A stretch of DNA of 64,000 bases from Synergistaceae bacterium DZ-S4 (lineage in GTDB: Bacteria; Synergistota; Synergistia; Synergistales; Synergistaceae): positions 1 through 64,000 of the forward strand of contig JAPCWD010000010.1 in the NCBI GenBank assembly GCA_025943965.1, in the 5' to 3' direction. Below the pieces are notes generated by a model. That model made no database searches. It had not been told where the DNA came from and was given only the letters and a program-made list of their open reading frames with translations. The position numbers were made by a program, and so were the translations under genes. Positions 24,274-32,832 of the stretch are shown here, piece after piece (within the stretch, counting starts at the first letter, position 1; each line of letters begins with the position of its first letter).

Positions 24274-25293
24274 ATGATAATGGCTGAAATGGCCAGAGGT
24301 ACGACAAGGGAGAGCAGACTAAACAGGGCCGCGGGCTGTCTGGCAGGGCATTTCTGCGGGGACGCTTTTGGTGCTCAGTTTGAATTCAAGACATCCTACA
24401 ACATCCTTCAGATAGTAGGTCCTGGATACAGAATAATGGGCGAAAGCTACACCTGGCCTACTGTCGGGGGACAGATAACGGATGACTCCGAAATGGCTGT
24501 GGCACTGGCGGACAGCATCATTGAGACTGGGCGGTACGAAAGAGAGACAGCGTTAAAACATTACAGACAATGGTTTGATTCAAAACCCTTCGACATAGGC
24601 ATGACTACCTTCAGGGCTCTGGGAGGATACAGTACGCCGAGCGAAACGAGCCAGGCAAACGGAGCTTTGATGAGGATCAGCCCCCTGGCTGTCTATCACG
24701 CAGGAAGGATCAAAGATAACCAAGAGCCTGACCTCACAGAACTTTTTGCAGATTCAGCCCTTGATGCCGGACTTACACACCCCAACAGCACCTGCACCGC
24801 GGCAAACATAGTCTTTGTCCAGGCACTGGCACTTGCGATCCTGGGGTCTGAAAGGGATGAAATATACGGCAGTATCTGCCGGACAGCGGATACACTAGGG
24901 GACAACGTCCTTACAGGATCGCTCGTTGACGCAAAGGAAAGGGAGCCTGAGGACATACCGGGTAAAAGCGGGTGGGTGATCCTTTCACTGCAGAATGCGG
25001 TTTACAGGCTTATGCACAGCGAAACACCGGAACAAGCAATATGCGAAACGGCATATATGGGCGGCGACACGGATACAAATTGTGCCATAACCGGTGCCCT
25101 TGCCGGAGCATATTTCGGGTATAACATGTTCCCGAAAGACTGGATCAGAACAGTTGAGAAATGCGACACTTCAAAAGGCAAATTCCCCCGTACTTATCAG
25201 GATTCGGTAAGGGAGATCCGGGAACTGGCATTTAAACTGTACACAGCCGGCGATACCGGACAGCAGGGGAGACCAGATACCGCACATTTATAA
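24274..25293 (+). CDS. ADP-ribosylglycohydrolase family protein
   Basis: 339-residue all-helical DraG/ARH-type protein predicted to remove ADP-ribose from targets or metabolites using two Mg ions. The metal-binding motifs are TDDSEMA near residues 70-76 and GGDTDTNCAITGAL near 264-277. The N-terminal GCLAGHFCGDAFGA matches the family start. A strong AAAGGGGGAGAAAGG site precedes ATG 24274; ATG 24280 is an alternative. It stands alone: no dinitrogenase-reductase or ADP-ribosyltransferase gene lies nearby, so the substrate is unknown. Confidence 0.9.
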   Translation: MIMAEMARGTTRESRLNRAAGCLAGHFCGDAFGAQFEFKTSYNILQIVGPGYRIMGESYTWPTVGGQITDDSEMAVALADSIIETGRYERETALKHYRQWFDSKPFDIGMTTFRALGGYSTPSETSQANGALMRISPLAVYHAGRIKDNQEPDLTELFADSALDAGLTHPNSTCTAANIVFVQALALAILGSERDEIYGSICRTADTLGDNVLTGSLVDAKEREPEDIPGKSGWVILSLQNAVYRLMHSETPEQAICETAYMGGDTDTNCAITGALAGAYFGYNMFPKDWIRTVEKCDTSKGKFPRTYQDSVREIRELAFKLYTAGDTGQQGRPDTAHL

Positions 25294-25440
25294 TTTGGTT
25301 TTAACCGAACAGACACGCATTGCAGGCCTTAGTGGTCTTCCAAAGGGCCTTCCCGGCCGATTTTCACTTCTCCTTTTCCCATGAATTTTAGCAGACTGCA
25401 TACATGAGAATTCCTCATATTAACCTACCAATTAATATAT

Positions 25441-25469
25441 TTGACGGGTTTTATATTTTTGCTTTAATT
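25441..25469 (+). promoter_or_regulatory. Possible promoter of the chagasin-type gene
   Basis: TTGACG (25441-25446), 17 bp, TTAATT (25464-25469). The -10 is weak. The rest of 25294-25582 shows no gene; a 60-codon frame there has no ribosome site. Confidence 0.35.
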
Positions 25470-25582
25470 GCCTGTTGCTCTCTATGTAATATCGGAGATG
25501 TGACCTTCAATGGTGTTAATATAATCATGTCTATGAAGCCTGTTACACATCGGTACATATTTAAGAAGGGGGAGTATCTGTC

Positions 25583-26212
25583 ATGAAAACATCATGCACG
25601 TTTATACTTTCATTATTGCTTGTTATTTTCACCGGTTTTTCCGCTGTAGGAGCAGAGACCCCGGATGGCAGAATTGAAGGTTTTGTTTCAGGCCTTAACG
25701 GTTCTTCGGCCTCTGGTGTAAAAGTAAATATCTGGGACGGGAAAGTTTTGAAACGGGCTGTTTCTGGACGTGACGGCAAATTTATTGTTTCAGGCATCAT
25801 TCCAGGGAGCTCTTTTGCGATACGCCTTACAATGCCGGATTCTCAGACAGTCCGCGCAGAGGGGCTGCGCTGCCCCGAAAGGGGAGGGCTGACCCTGACA
25901 GCCGGATTCGAAAAGACATCTGCCGGACATGAATACTCACTGAGGCTGCCCTCCAATCCCTCGACAGGATACTCATGGACTCTGTTGGGAAAAGGCAGGG
26001 AAAGTATACTTGCCTTCAAAGAAAAAATGGTGGAAGGGCCGGAGGAAAAAGATGAAGTTGGCGGTCATGCGAAAGGCCGTTCGGGCCATGAAATATGGAA
26101 GTTCAATGCGGCCGCTCCGGGCAGGTCAGACATTCTCCTTGCATACCACAGACCTTGGGAGACGGCTGTGCCCCCAGTCAGATACCACATCAGTTCAGTC
26201 CGGGTCAAATAG
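25583..26212 (+). CDS. Secreted protein with CNA-B-like domain and chagasin-type (I42) inhibitor domain
   Basis: 209 residues. A signal peptide (cleavage near VGA-ET, residue 24) precedes an about 70-residue beta domain with the VKVNIWDGK...GRDGKFIVSGI pattern of carboxypeptidase-regulatory/CNA-B folds. Residues about 108-209 match chagasin-type cysteine-protease inhibitors: LPSNPSTGYSW (loop with NPSTGY), GRSGHEIWKF (cf. GxGG-E) and YHRPWE (RPW loop), all three known inhibitory loops. It likely protects the envelope from cysteine proteases or controls a secreted one. A GGGGG site precedes the ATG. The combination of domains is less common than the single I42 domain. Confidence 0.85.
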   Translation: MKTSCTFILSLLLVIFTGFSAVGAETPDGRIEGFVSGLNGSSASGVKVNIWDGKVLKRAVSGRDGKFIVSGIIPGSSFAIRLTMPDSQTVRAEGLRCPERGGLTLTAGFEKTSAGHEYSLRLPSNPSTGYSWTLLGKGRESILAFKEKMVEGPEEKDEVGGHAKGRSGHEIWKFNAAAPGRSDILLAYHRPWETAVPPVRYHISSVRVK

Positions 26213-26262
26213 AAGAAAAAAGATCAACATCTGCAAAAATACTTGGAAAGGAATAAGAAAAG

Positions 26263-28761
26263 CTATTTTACCTCTTCGAGTATGGTTTCAATAAAAATAT
26301 TCGCGATCAGGGGGTCAAACTGGGTCCCTGCATTTCGTCTGATCTCTTTGACCGCCTGTTCCTTGGACATGGCTTTTCGGTAGACCCTGTCCTCCGTCAT
26401 TGCGTCGTATGCGTCTGCGACTGCAAGTATCCTTGAAAGCAGGGGAATGTCCTCACCCTTGAGCCCCTTGGGATATCCGGCACCGTCCCACCTTTCGTGG
26501 TGCGTCAGGATGTAGTCGGCTATCCTGGCCAGTTTGTGGGAAGCCCTGGCGATCCTGTATCCGATCTCGGGGTGCCTCTTCATTATGGCCCATTCCTCTT
26601 CGGTGAGCTTCCCGGGCTTGTTCAGTATTTTGTCATCTATCCCTATTTTGCCTATGTCGTGCAGCATCCCAAGCAGCTGCAGCTCGCCGAGGTCCTTTTC
26701 CATAAGATTGAGCATCCTCCCCACTCTTGTGGAGAGTTCGGCAAGGCGTTCAGCGTGCCTTTCGGTCTCCTGTGACTTTTCGTACACCGTAGTCATTATT
26801 GAGTTGATTATGTCGCTGTATGAGCTTTGCTGAGAGAAGAGTTTCCTGTTCCTCATATATTCGTTGGCTGTCTTGAGTGCCTCTTCTGCGAGCTCAAGTT
26901 CATCTGATATCGTTGCATACCCCATTGAGATGTTTATCTCCGGAGACTTGGGTCCGTTGTTACCATTGAAGCTGACGCATGCGCTCTTGATGCTGTCCAG
27001 AAGCTCGTGCGCTTCGGCATTGTCTGTCAGGGGCATAATAATGCCGAACTCGTCACCGCCTACCCTCGCAAGTATGTCTTTATCACGGCAGCAGTTCCTG
27101 ATGGTCCTTGCAGATTTTATAATTATCAGGTCTCCCTCATGCTGTCCGAAGGCTTCATTTATGAGGTGAAGGCCGTTTATGTCGGCAACCAGGACAGACA
27201 GAGGCAGATTTTCCTCCATCTTCATCTCCGACAGTTTTTTCTCGAAATACTGTCTGTTGTAGAGGCCTGTCAGATGGTCATGTTCATTTATGTAGCGGAT
27301 CTCTTCTTCTTTTTCCTTGAGGTTTGTTATGTCAATAATGATTCCTTCGATCGCTTCCACGGTCCCATCGCTTCCGTAGACTCCCTGCCCCGTCTCAAGC
27401 ACCCATTTGTTCTCTCCTGAAGCGGTGGTAATGGCGTATTCGCTTTTGAAAGTCTTATGTCCGGCAAGTACACGTTCCCATTCAAGCCAGAGCATTTCCC
27501 TATATTCATCTTTGATAAGGCAGTTGAAAGGCAGAGTCTTGTTTCTGACGAGGTCTTCCGGCCTGTAGCCTGTCAGTTCAAAGCATCCGTCTGAAACGAA
27601 GAGCATGGTCCAATCCCTGCTATAGAGGCACCTGTAAGCCATTCCCGGAATGTTCGCGAGAAGCACCGACTTGCTCCTCTCGCTTTCCTCAAGAGCCTCT
27701 TTTGCACGCTTCCTATCGTTAATATCCTGTATTATCCACATGTGCAGCCTGTTTTCCCCAGCTGATTCGACGAGGGAGGCTACTGCAAGGTCGATCCATG
27801 CATACGAGCCGTCTGCTTTTAAGATCCTTTTCTCAAGGGAGTATTCGTCAGTCTCTCCTTTTTTGAATTTTTCGTATTTTTCAATATTCAGGGGGAGATC
27901 ATCAGGATGTGTTATCTTTCTCCAGTCAAGATCCTTCAGTTGCTCCTTCGGCCATCCGATTATCTTTTCAAATGTGGGGTTGACCACAGAGAAATTTCCG
28001 AACCTGTTCCCTGCTGCTATGCCGACCGGTATCCTCTGAAAGACGTTGTCAAGCAGTATCTCGCTCTCTTCGAGCTTTTCCCCGATATCCCTGATGCTGA
28101 AATTTTTCAGAATTATGATGTATCCGGCAAACATAAGTATGAAGAGAGCAGTCACTGTCATGATCGAGCTGAATAAGCCATTGATCGCCCCTGCCCGCAG
28201 AGTTTCTGTATAATAATCCAATCCTATGACCGCGGAGACTTCTCCATCTTTTCCGTTTTTTATGGGGGCATATACGCTTGTGATGTCTCCGTGGCTGAAG
28301 GTCGAATTCTCGGGGGACGCGGTTTTTCCGTTGAAAAAAGGCATTACAGCGTCAGCTATTTCAGGCGTATAGTAATCATCTTTGTTCGAGTATCTTTCTC
28401 TGTCCGATGAACCGACCAGGTATGCAGGTTTGCCCTCTTTTAAGGCAAAGATATAAGCTGAAGATACCTGTGGAACAGTCTCTTCAATTTTTGACAGGCT
28501 GTTTTTTAGAAAAAGGTAGTCTTCATTATGAGGGTCTATACCCTTGCTGCCAAGCAGAGAGGAGATCTGAGCGGAAGATATCAGAGCTCCTGTCGATTCT
28601 GCCAGTATGTAGGCATAATTGCGCTCCCTGGTAACGTATTGCTTCCAGGTGCTGTAGATGTGGTTTGCCGCAAAGATAATGAATATTAGAGAAGCTGCCA
28701 AAAAAAATCTATTTAAAGATCTGTTGTCAAGGCAAAAATGACCTGCAGCCGATTTAACCAT
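26263..28761 (-). CDS. Membrane PAS-PAS-GGDEF-HD-GYP protein
   Basis: About 832 residues. Two transmembrane helices (about 17-37 and 195-218) enclose a 150-residue extracytoplasmic sensor. Then come two PAS domains (about 240-360 and 365-490), a GGDEF domain with intact VGGDEFGI, and an HD-GYP domain with HDIGKIGI and HHERWDGAGYPKGL. It may therefore both make and degrade cyclic di-GMP. The DFNLH-like substrate residues are partly altered (VADINGLHLINE). I favour ATG 28761, which has GGGTGA upstream; a GTG at 28773 is also possible. It is followed on the same strand by 45 bp to the convergent inhibitor gene. Confidence 0.9.
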   Translation of the reverse strand: MVKSAAGHFCLDNRSLNRFFLAASLIFIIFAANHIYSTWKQYVTRERNYAYILAESTGALISSAQISSLLGSKGIDPHNEDYLFLKNSLSKIEETVPQVSSAYIFALKEGKPAYLVGSSDRERYSNKDDYYTPEIADAVMPFFNGKTASPENSTFSHGDITSVYAPIKNGKDGEVSAVIGLDYYTETLRAGAINGLFSSIMTVTALFILMFAGYIIILKNFSIRDIGEKLEESEILLDNVFQRIPVGIAAGNRFGNFSVVNPTFEKIIGWPKEQLKDLDWRKITHPDDLPLNIEKYEKFKKGETDEYSLEKRILKADGSYAWIDLAVASLVESAGENRLHMWIIQDINDRKRAKEALEESERSKSVLLANIPGMAYRCLYSRDWTMLFVSDGCFELTGYRPEDLVRNKTLPFNCLIKDEYREMLWLEWERVLAGHKTFKSEYAITTASGENKWVLETGQGVYGSDGTVEAIEGIIIDITNLKEKEEEIRYINEHDHLTGLYNRQYFEKKLSEMKMEENLPLSVLVADINGLHLINEAFGQHEGDLIIIKSARTIRNCCRDKDILARVGGDEFGIIMPLTDNAEAHELLDSIKSACVSFNGNNGPKSPEINISMGYATISDELELAEEALKTANEYMRNRKLFSQQSSYSDIINSIMTTVYEKSQETERHAERLAELSTRVGRMLNLMEKDLGELQLLGMLHDIGKIGIDDKILNKPGKLTEEEWAIMKRHPEIGYRIARASHKLARIADYILTHHERWDGAGYPKGLKGEDIPLLSRILAVADAYDAMTEDRVYRKAMSKEQAVKEIRRNAGTQFDPLIANIFIETILEEVK

Positions 28762-28851
28762 AAATGTGATCACCCAATAATGATTTCAGCATGGTGAGAT
28801 GTTGGAAATACCATCAAATTATATAACAAAAATGGGTTTGTGAACAGCAGA

Positions 28852-30486
28852 TCAATCTGCAGTAAGGGCTTTGTTATGCTGTTTACGGCTGTACATATTC
28901 ATGTCTGCCCTGCAGAGCGCATCCTCCAGTGAAGTTTCGGTGTCGTTTACCGTTGATAGCCCTATAGATATGGAAATTGAAGGGGCACTGCCCTCAGAGT
29001 TGTGATCTGTGAAAGTTTTTTGGATCCTTTCCACTACTCTGAGAGCCTGGTCCTCGCCTGCTCCGGGAAGTATCACCACAAACTCGTCGCCGCCTACTCT
29101 CGCGATGAAATCAGCTTTTCTGAGGGAAGACCTGATCAGTTCCGCAGCTGTCTTAAGGGCTTCATCTCCCTTCGCGTGTCCGTATCTGTCATTGATCGTC
29201 TTCAGACAGTCCATGTCGCACACAAGGACAGAAACCGGCCTCTGTCCTTCATTCTGGGCCCTTTTCAGAGTGGCGTCGAAAAAGGCTTTGTTTGGAACAC
29301 CGGTAAGATGATCATATAGGCTTAGCTGCTTAAGCTTCATTTCGTTTTCTATCCTCTTGTCTATGTTTCTTGCATTGCATATAAGAAAAGCCCTGCGGTT
29401 TTCGTCTGAGATCTTTGATATGGTCACACCGTACCAGTGTTCAGTTCCGTCACGGTGCTCCATTCTGAAAGTCCCGTATGTGCTTGTGTCGTCAGAAAGC
29501 GAGGTCATGAATGGATCTGTTGTTATTGCTTTTGCGGTATCTTTGGACAAAAAGAAATCTGACGTTTTTTTCCCGATAAAGTCATCCGCCGTGAAACCGC
29601 AGATCTTTTCGCAGTTGGGCGAGATGTATGTTGTCTCTCCGTTGCCGTCTACGGTGAGGATCATGTCCGCGGAATTCTCAAGGTATGTTCTTAATTTTTT
29701 CTCGCTCAGCCTCAGCTTTTCTTCCATTTCTTTTTTCTCGCTGATGTCACGGCATATGCACATTATTACGTCGTTTCCGTCACCGAAGACGTCAAAGCCT
29801 GAAGCTGAGACCGTCACGTGATAGGTGGTCCCGTCCTTTCTTCTGTGGATCGTGTCAAATGACGAATGCACCTCCGAAAGGTCGCAGAATTCCATTTCTA
29901 TGTTTCTCTTGTCCATTAGGAACTCCCAATCCCAAGTGTGGAGCTTCGAAATCTCTTCACGGGAGTAGCCCAGCATTTCGCAAAAACGCCCGTTCGCCTC
30001 CAGAACTTTGTGGTGCTGATCGATGATCACGATCCCCAGGCTTGCGTTTTCGACCAGTCGGCAAATCATATTGAAGCGCCTGTTAAGTTCGTCTTCCCTA
30101 TTCCTGAAATCTGTTATGTCAACGAAAATGGCATATACACCGATTATTTTCCCGTTGTCCTTGACCGGCCCCAGTTTTGTCTGGAGGATGCAGAAGCCTT
30201 TCCCCTGCAAAGAGTCAAGCGTGATCTCCTTCATCAAGATATTGTCTTCTAGGACAGACAAAAAACTTTTTCTGTAATCCTCGTCACGGATAAGGTCAAA
30301 AATATTTCCAATATCTGTTGAGGATGAATAGTCTTTTGCGATCTCTATGAAGGGTTTGTTTGATCTTATGATATGCATTTCTGTGTCGAGGATGGCTATG
30401 GCATCCTGTGTGAAATTGAACATTGAGTCGTAGACGGAACGTACAAAAGCGTTTTCTTGATCTGGAATTTTTTTTTCTAGATCCAT
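28852..30486 (-). CDS. Multi-PAS diguanylate cyclase
   Basis: 544-residue cytosolic protein without membrane segments. It has three PAS domains (about 15-135, 140-260 and 265-385) and then a GGDEF domain with VGGDEFVVIL and the DMDCLKTINDRYGH substrate motif, so it is likely an active diguanylate cyclase. The RxxD inhibitory site (RSSLRKAD) is at the expected place. GAGGGGGA precedes ATG 30486. It lies upstream of the GGDEF/HD-GYP gene in the same orientation; 90 bp separate them, so an operon is possible. The paired genes could set opposite c-di-GMP outputs. Confidence 0.9.
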   Translation of the reverse strand: MDLEKKIPDQENAFVRSVYDSMFNFTQDAIAILDTEMHIIRSNKPFIEIAKDYSSSTDIGNIFDLIRDEDYRKSFLSVLEDNILMKEITLDSLQGKGFCILQTKLGPVKDNGKIIGVYAIFVDITDFRNREDELNRRFNMICRLVENASLGIVIIDQHHKVLEANGRFCEMLGYSREEISKLHTWDWEFLMDKRNIEMEFCDLSEVHSSFDTIHRRKDGTTYHVTVSASGFDVFGDGNDVIMCICRDISEKKEMEEKLRLSEKKLRTYLENSADMILTVDGNGETTYISPNCEKICGFTADDFIGKKTSDFFLSKDTAKAITTDPFMTSLSDDTSTYGTFRMEHRDGTEHWYGVTISKISDENRRAFLICNARNIDKRIENEMKLKQLSLYDHLTGVPNKAFFDATLKRAQNEGQRPVSVLVCDMDCLKTINDRYGHAKGDEALKTAAELIRSSLRKADFIARVGGDEFVVILPGAGEDQALRVVERIQKTFTDHNSEGSAPSISISIGLSTVNDTETSLEDALCRADMNMYSRKQHNKALTAD

Positions 30487-30533
30487 CAAAAAGGATCCCC
30501 CTCAAATATTCTGTGAATAGCACAAACTTTAAA

Positions 30534-30650
30534 CTACATCAACGGAGGAACTACGTCAACAGTAATTGACGCATAATATTATAAAGGCACTTTATAATAC
30601 GACCTGCAACATTATGATTATCTTGTTGACACTATAAAAAATAGTTGACA
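30534..30650. promoter_or_regulatory. Cluster of GTCAAC/GTTGAC motifs upstream of the cyclase gene
   Basis: CTACATCAAC (30534-30543) and CTACGTCAAC (30551-30560) are direct repeats 17 bp apart. TTGAC at 30666-type spacing recurs as ATTGACG (30565-30571), GTTGACA (30625-30631) and GTTGACA (30644-30650), the last two 19 bp apart and inverted relative to the first pair. In minus sense TTGACG (30559-30554) with TAGTTT 17 bp on is a promoter candidate for the cyclase gene. This may be a regulator site cluster or simply several -35 boxes. Confidence 0.4.
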
Positions 30651-30906
30651 TCAAATGTTTATAATACCAAAAGTAATAATAGTTTGCTGTAGTTAAAAAC
30701 CGAAAAATATTTTTATTAAACTCCCACCCCCTTTTTAAATAGCATGAGAAAATAGCTTTAGTTCGGATAATTTCAAAAAATCATCACAAAATTCACACAT
30801 TTCTGTCATAAAATATTGGCATAGGATGGGATCCTTTTGATCAACGGCATGTCCGTACTATAAGTCCGATACATGCCAGGGCAGTGATGCAAAGGAGTGT
30901 TTGTTG

Positions 30907-31947
30907 ATGAGATCAAAAATAGTTTCGATCGCATTGTTGGTTTGTCTGTCTGCTGTTCCGGCCGCACAGGCTGCCCCTCATCCGGGTCCAAGACCGGGAC
31001 ATTTTCCCGGCCCCCCGCCAAGGCCGATCTACAGGCCCTATCACAGACCTTACTACAGGCCCGGGTATTATCACTATCCCGGATACAGGAGTTACAGATA
31101 CTACAGCAACAATGACATATGGATCAGCATAGGGGTAGGATTGCTCATTGGCAGCCTGATCTCGAATATGAACAGGACTCCGCAGTATTCGCCGCCTGTC
31201 ACCGGCACTTACCCCGGCACGGACAGGGAGAGTTACTCCTATTCCAACAGCTATGACCGTGAAAGGGAGATCGGCTTGATCAGGTCCAGGGCCGGCGAGA
31301 AGGCGAGGGCTGAGGCAAGCCGGGCTGCGAAGATGGCATCAGAACATGGTTCCGAGCAGGCCGCCGCACTTCTGGCCGGTGCATGGGAAGGTGAAGGCAG
31401 AAGAACGTTCCTTGATGCATCTGCCGGGCTGCAGGTTCTTAAGGTGACCGGTTTCTATGACAGCAGCCAGATCACATATACCTTCCTGCCTGAGAACAGG
31501 AAGGTATATGTCAGGATATCGGTGCCTGACTATTCGATCTCTGCCGAAGAGAACGATTACTACACAAGGGCCGTGGATCGGCCGGCGCCTACGCAGCCTT
31601 CCGAGGGGATCCGCAACAAGGTACCTGCGCTCCCTAATTACACCAATGCCTCCATGGCTATGCAACAACAGGACGGAACACTGCGGTCAGCCGGGTTCGG
31701 ATTTGACAGGTCTGCCCGAAGTTCTTCAGGCCATCTGGTCATAGGGGAAGTCGCGAAGGGTACGGCAGCATACTACGCAGGGATCAGGCCCGGCGATGTG
31801 CTGCTCTCGGTGGATGTCTACGAGACCAGAAACTTTGATCCCGCATGGTTCGACAATTACATTTCCGAGAGACAGAGGTCAGGGGCAATGATAACTCTTT
31901 CCATATCACGAAAGGGCACGGAGAAAAAGTTAGAGATCCAGCTTTAA
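30907..31947 (+). CDS. Exported PDZ-domain protein with Pro/Tyr/Arg-rich N-terminal segment
   Basis: About 346 residues. Signal peptide (cleavage near AQA-AP, residue 22), then 45 residues very rich in Pro, Tyr, Arg and His (PYHRPYYRPGYYHYPGYRS), and a hydrophobic Gly-rich helix (about 74-90). Then a charged segment, a beta-rich central region (about 160-250) and a C-terminal PDZ domain (about 255-345; GIRPGDVLLSVD). GGAG lies 8-10 nt before ATG 30907; the longer frame starting at 30901 is less likely. The protein is probably anchored in or associated with the envelope. Function unknown; PDZ suggests binding of a protein C-terminus. Confidence 0.75.
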   Translation: MRSKIVSIALLVCLSAVPAAQAAPHPGPRPGHFPGPPPRPIYRPYHRPYYRPGYYHYPGYRSYRYYSNNDIWISIGVGLLIGSLISNMNRTPQYSPPVTGTYPGTDRESYSYSNSYDREREIGLIRSRAGEKARAEASRAAKMASEHGSEQAAALLAGAWEGEGRRTFLDASAGLQVLKVTGFYDSSQITYTFLPENRKVYVRISVPDYSISAEENDYYTRAVDRPAPTQPSEGIRNKVPALPNYTNASMAMQQQDGTLRSAGFGFDRSARSSSGHLVIGEVAKGTAAYYAGIRPGDVLLSVDVYETRNFDPAWFDNYISERQRSGAMITLSISRKGTEKKLEIQL

Positions 31948-32006
31948 TGCTCATATCAGGAAGAGAGCAACCCTTCCGGAATTGAATGGGAGGAGTCTAA
32001 AAATAT

Positions 32007-32039
32007 GTGGGAGGCCCGATGTTATGCCTCCCACTTTTT
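32007..32039 (+). terminator. Terminator after the PDZ gene
   Basis: GTGGGAGGC (32007-32015) pairs with GCCTCCCAC (32026-32034), then TTTTT. Confidence 0.92.
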
Positions 32040-32223
32040 ATTTTTGTTGGTCAGGCCATATAAAAATGTCAAAGTCAGAGAAATATGGTATCCTAAAAAG
32101 CGGGCAATGAATTATTGCATGTTGTGAGTTATTATAAGAGACAAGAAAAAATAAAAAGGAAATTTTGGGGCTGGCCGTATTTTTTACTATCGGCTTTTCC
32201 CTGTTGAGAACAGGAGAATAATA

Positions 32224-32517
32224 ATGCTGTACGACGAAGCGAAAAGGATCGATGAAGAGATCAGGGAACTGTGCAAGGATTCAAAACATCCGTCAAGGAC
32301 TATGTCCAAAGAAGTAATGAGGGCCCTCAATTCGGAGCTTGAAAAGATCAGAAAAAGATCTAAAGGCGGGGGCGGCGGCAGGTTTTCCGGATCGATGGAT
32401 CAGACACAGATTTTTAACATGGAAAAGCTAAAAAGCTTTGATGTCCCTCCCAAATATGAGAAGCAGATACTCAAGGCGCTGGAAAAGGCCAAAGAGTACG
32501 CAGGCATAGAAGAATGA
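32224..32517 (+). CDS. Small helical protein of unknown function
   Basis: 97 residues, highly charged and predicted helical at both ends (DEAKRIDEEIRELCKD; KYEKQILKALEKAKEYAG), with a flexible Gly-rich linker (KGGGGGRFSG) in the middle. AGGAG is 8 nt before the ATG and a strong terminator follows, so it is a real monocistronic gene. No family recognised. Confidence 0.7.
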   Translation: MLYDEAKRIDEEIRELCKDSKHPSRTMSKEVMRALNSELEKIRKRSKGGGGGRFSGSMDQTQIFNMEKLKSFDVPPKYEKQILKALEKAKEYAGIEE

Positions 32518-32552
32518 CAAAATGGGCCTCCCGGCGAGGGAGGCCCATTTTG
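32518..32552. terminator. Bidirectional terminator
   Basis: Perfect 15-bp stem (32518-32532 with 32538-32552), 5-nt loop, A-run on one side and T-run on the other. It serves the two convergent genes 32224-32517 and 32583-32795. Confidence 0.92.
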
Positions 32553-32582
32553 AGCCTATAGTAAGCCGATAAGCACAAAAGG

Positions 32583-32795
32583 CTACTTCATGTGTTTTAC
32601 GAAAGTCCTGTATATGATGTAGACATATGTGACAAGAAAGGCCGCCCACAGGAAGAGCGTGTGGCCGATGAAGAAACTGGAGAAGTATGTCCCTATTAAT
32701 ATGCCGAAAAAGAGGACCGTCGTCTTAAGAAAAAAGTAGTCCCAGAAAGTGTACCTGTTCGCTGCCCTTACCATTCTGTCAATAAAATCAAACAT
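32583..32795 (-). CDS. Small membrane protein
   Basis: 70 residues, two transmembrane helices (about 20-40 and 43-62), aromatic-rich, basic C-terminus. GGGAGGG precedes ATG 32795; the longer frame (to 32846) overlaps the upstream dipeptidase and lacks a site. It follows the VanX-like gene by 37 bp and may be co-transcribed. Family not recognised. Confidence 0.65.
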   Translation of the reverse strand: MFDFIDRMVRAANRYTFWDYFFLKTTVLFFGILIGTYFSSFFIGHTLFLWAAFLVTYVYIIYRTFVKHMK

Positions 32796-32832
32796 TTTTA
32801 TCCCTCCCTGCCTTTTGCTCCATTGAAACAGC

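Noticed and set aside
24274..25293. Toxin-antitoxin or DraT/DraG pair
   Set aside because: Only the hydrolase is present. No ADP-ribosyltransferase or small partner gene is adjacent.
25404..25586. 60-codon ORF before the chagasin-type gene
   Set aside because: No ribosome site, and it overlaps the real start. AT-rich leader sequence explains it.
30600..30670. Plus-strand promoter from GTTGACA and TATAAT near 30660
   Set aside because: The spacings between the -35 candidates and TATAAT are 9 and 28 bp, neither workable.
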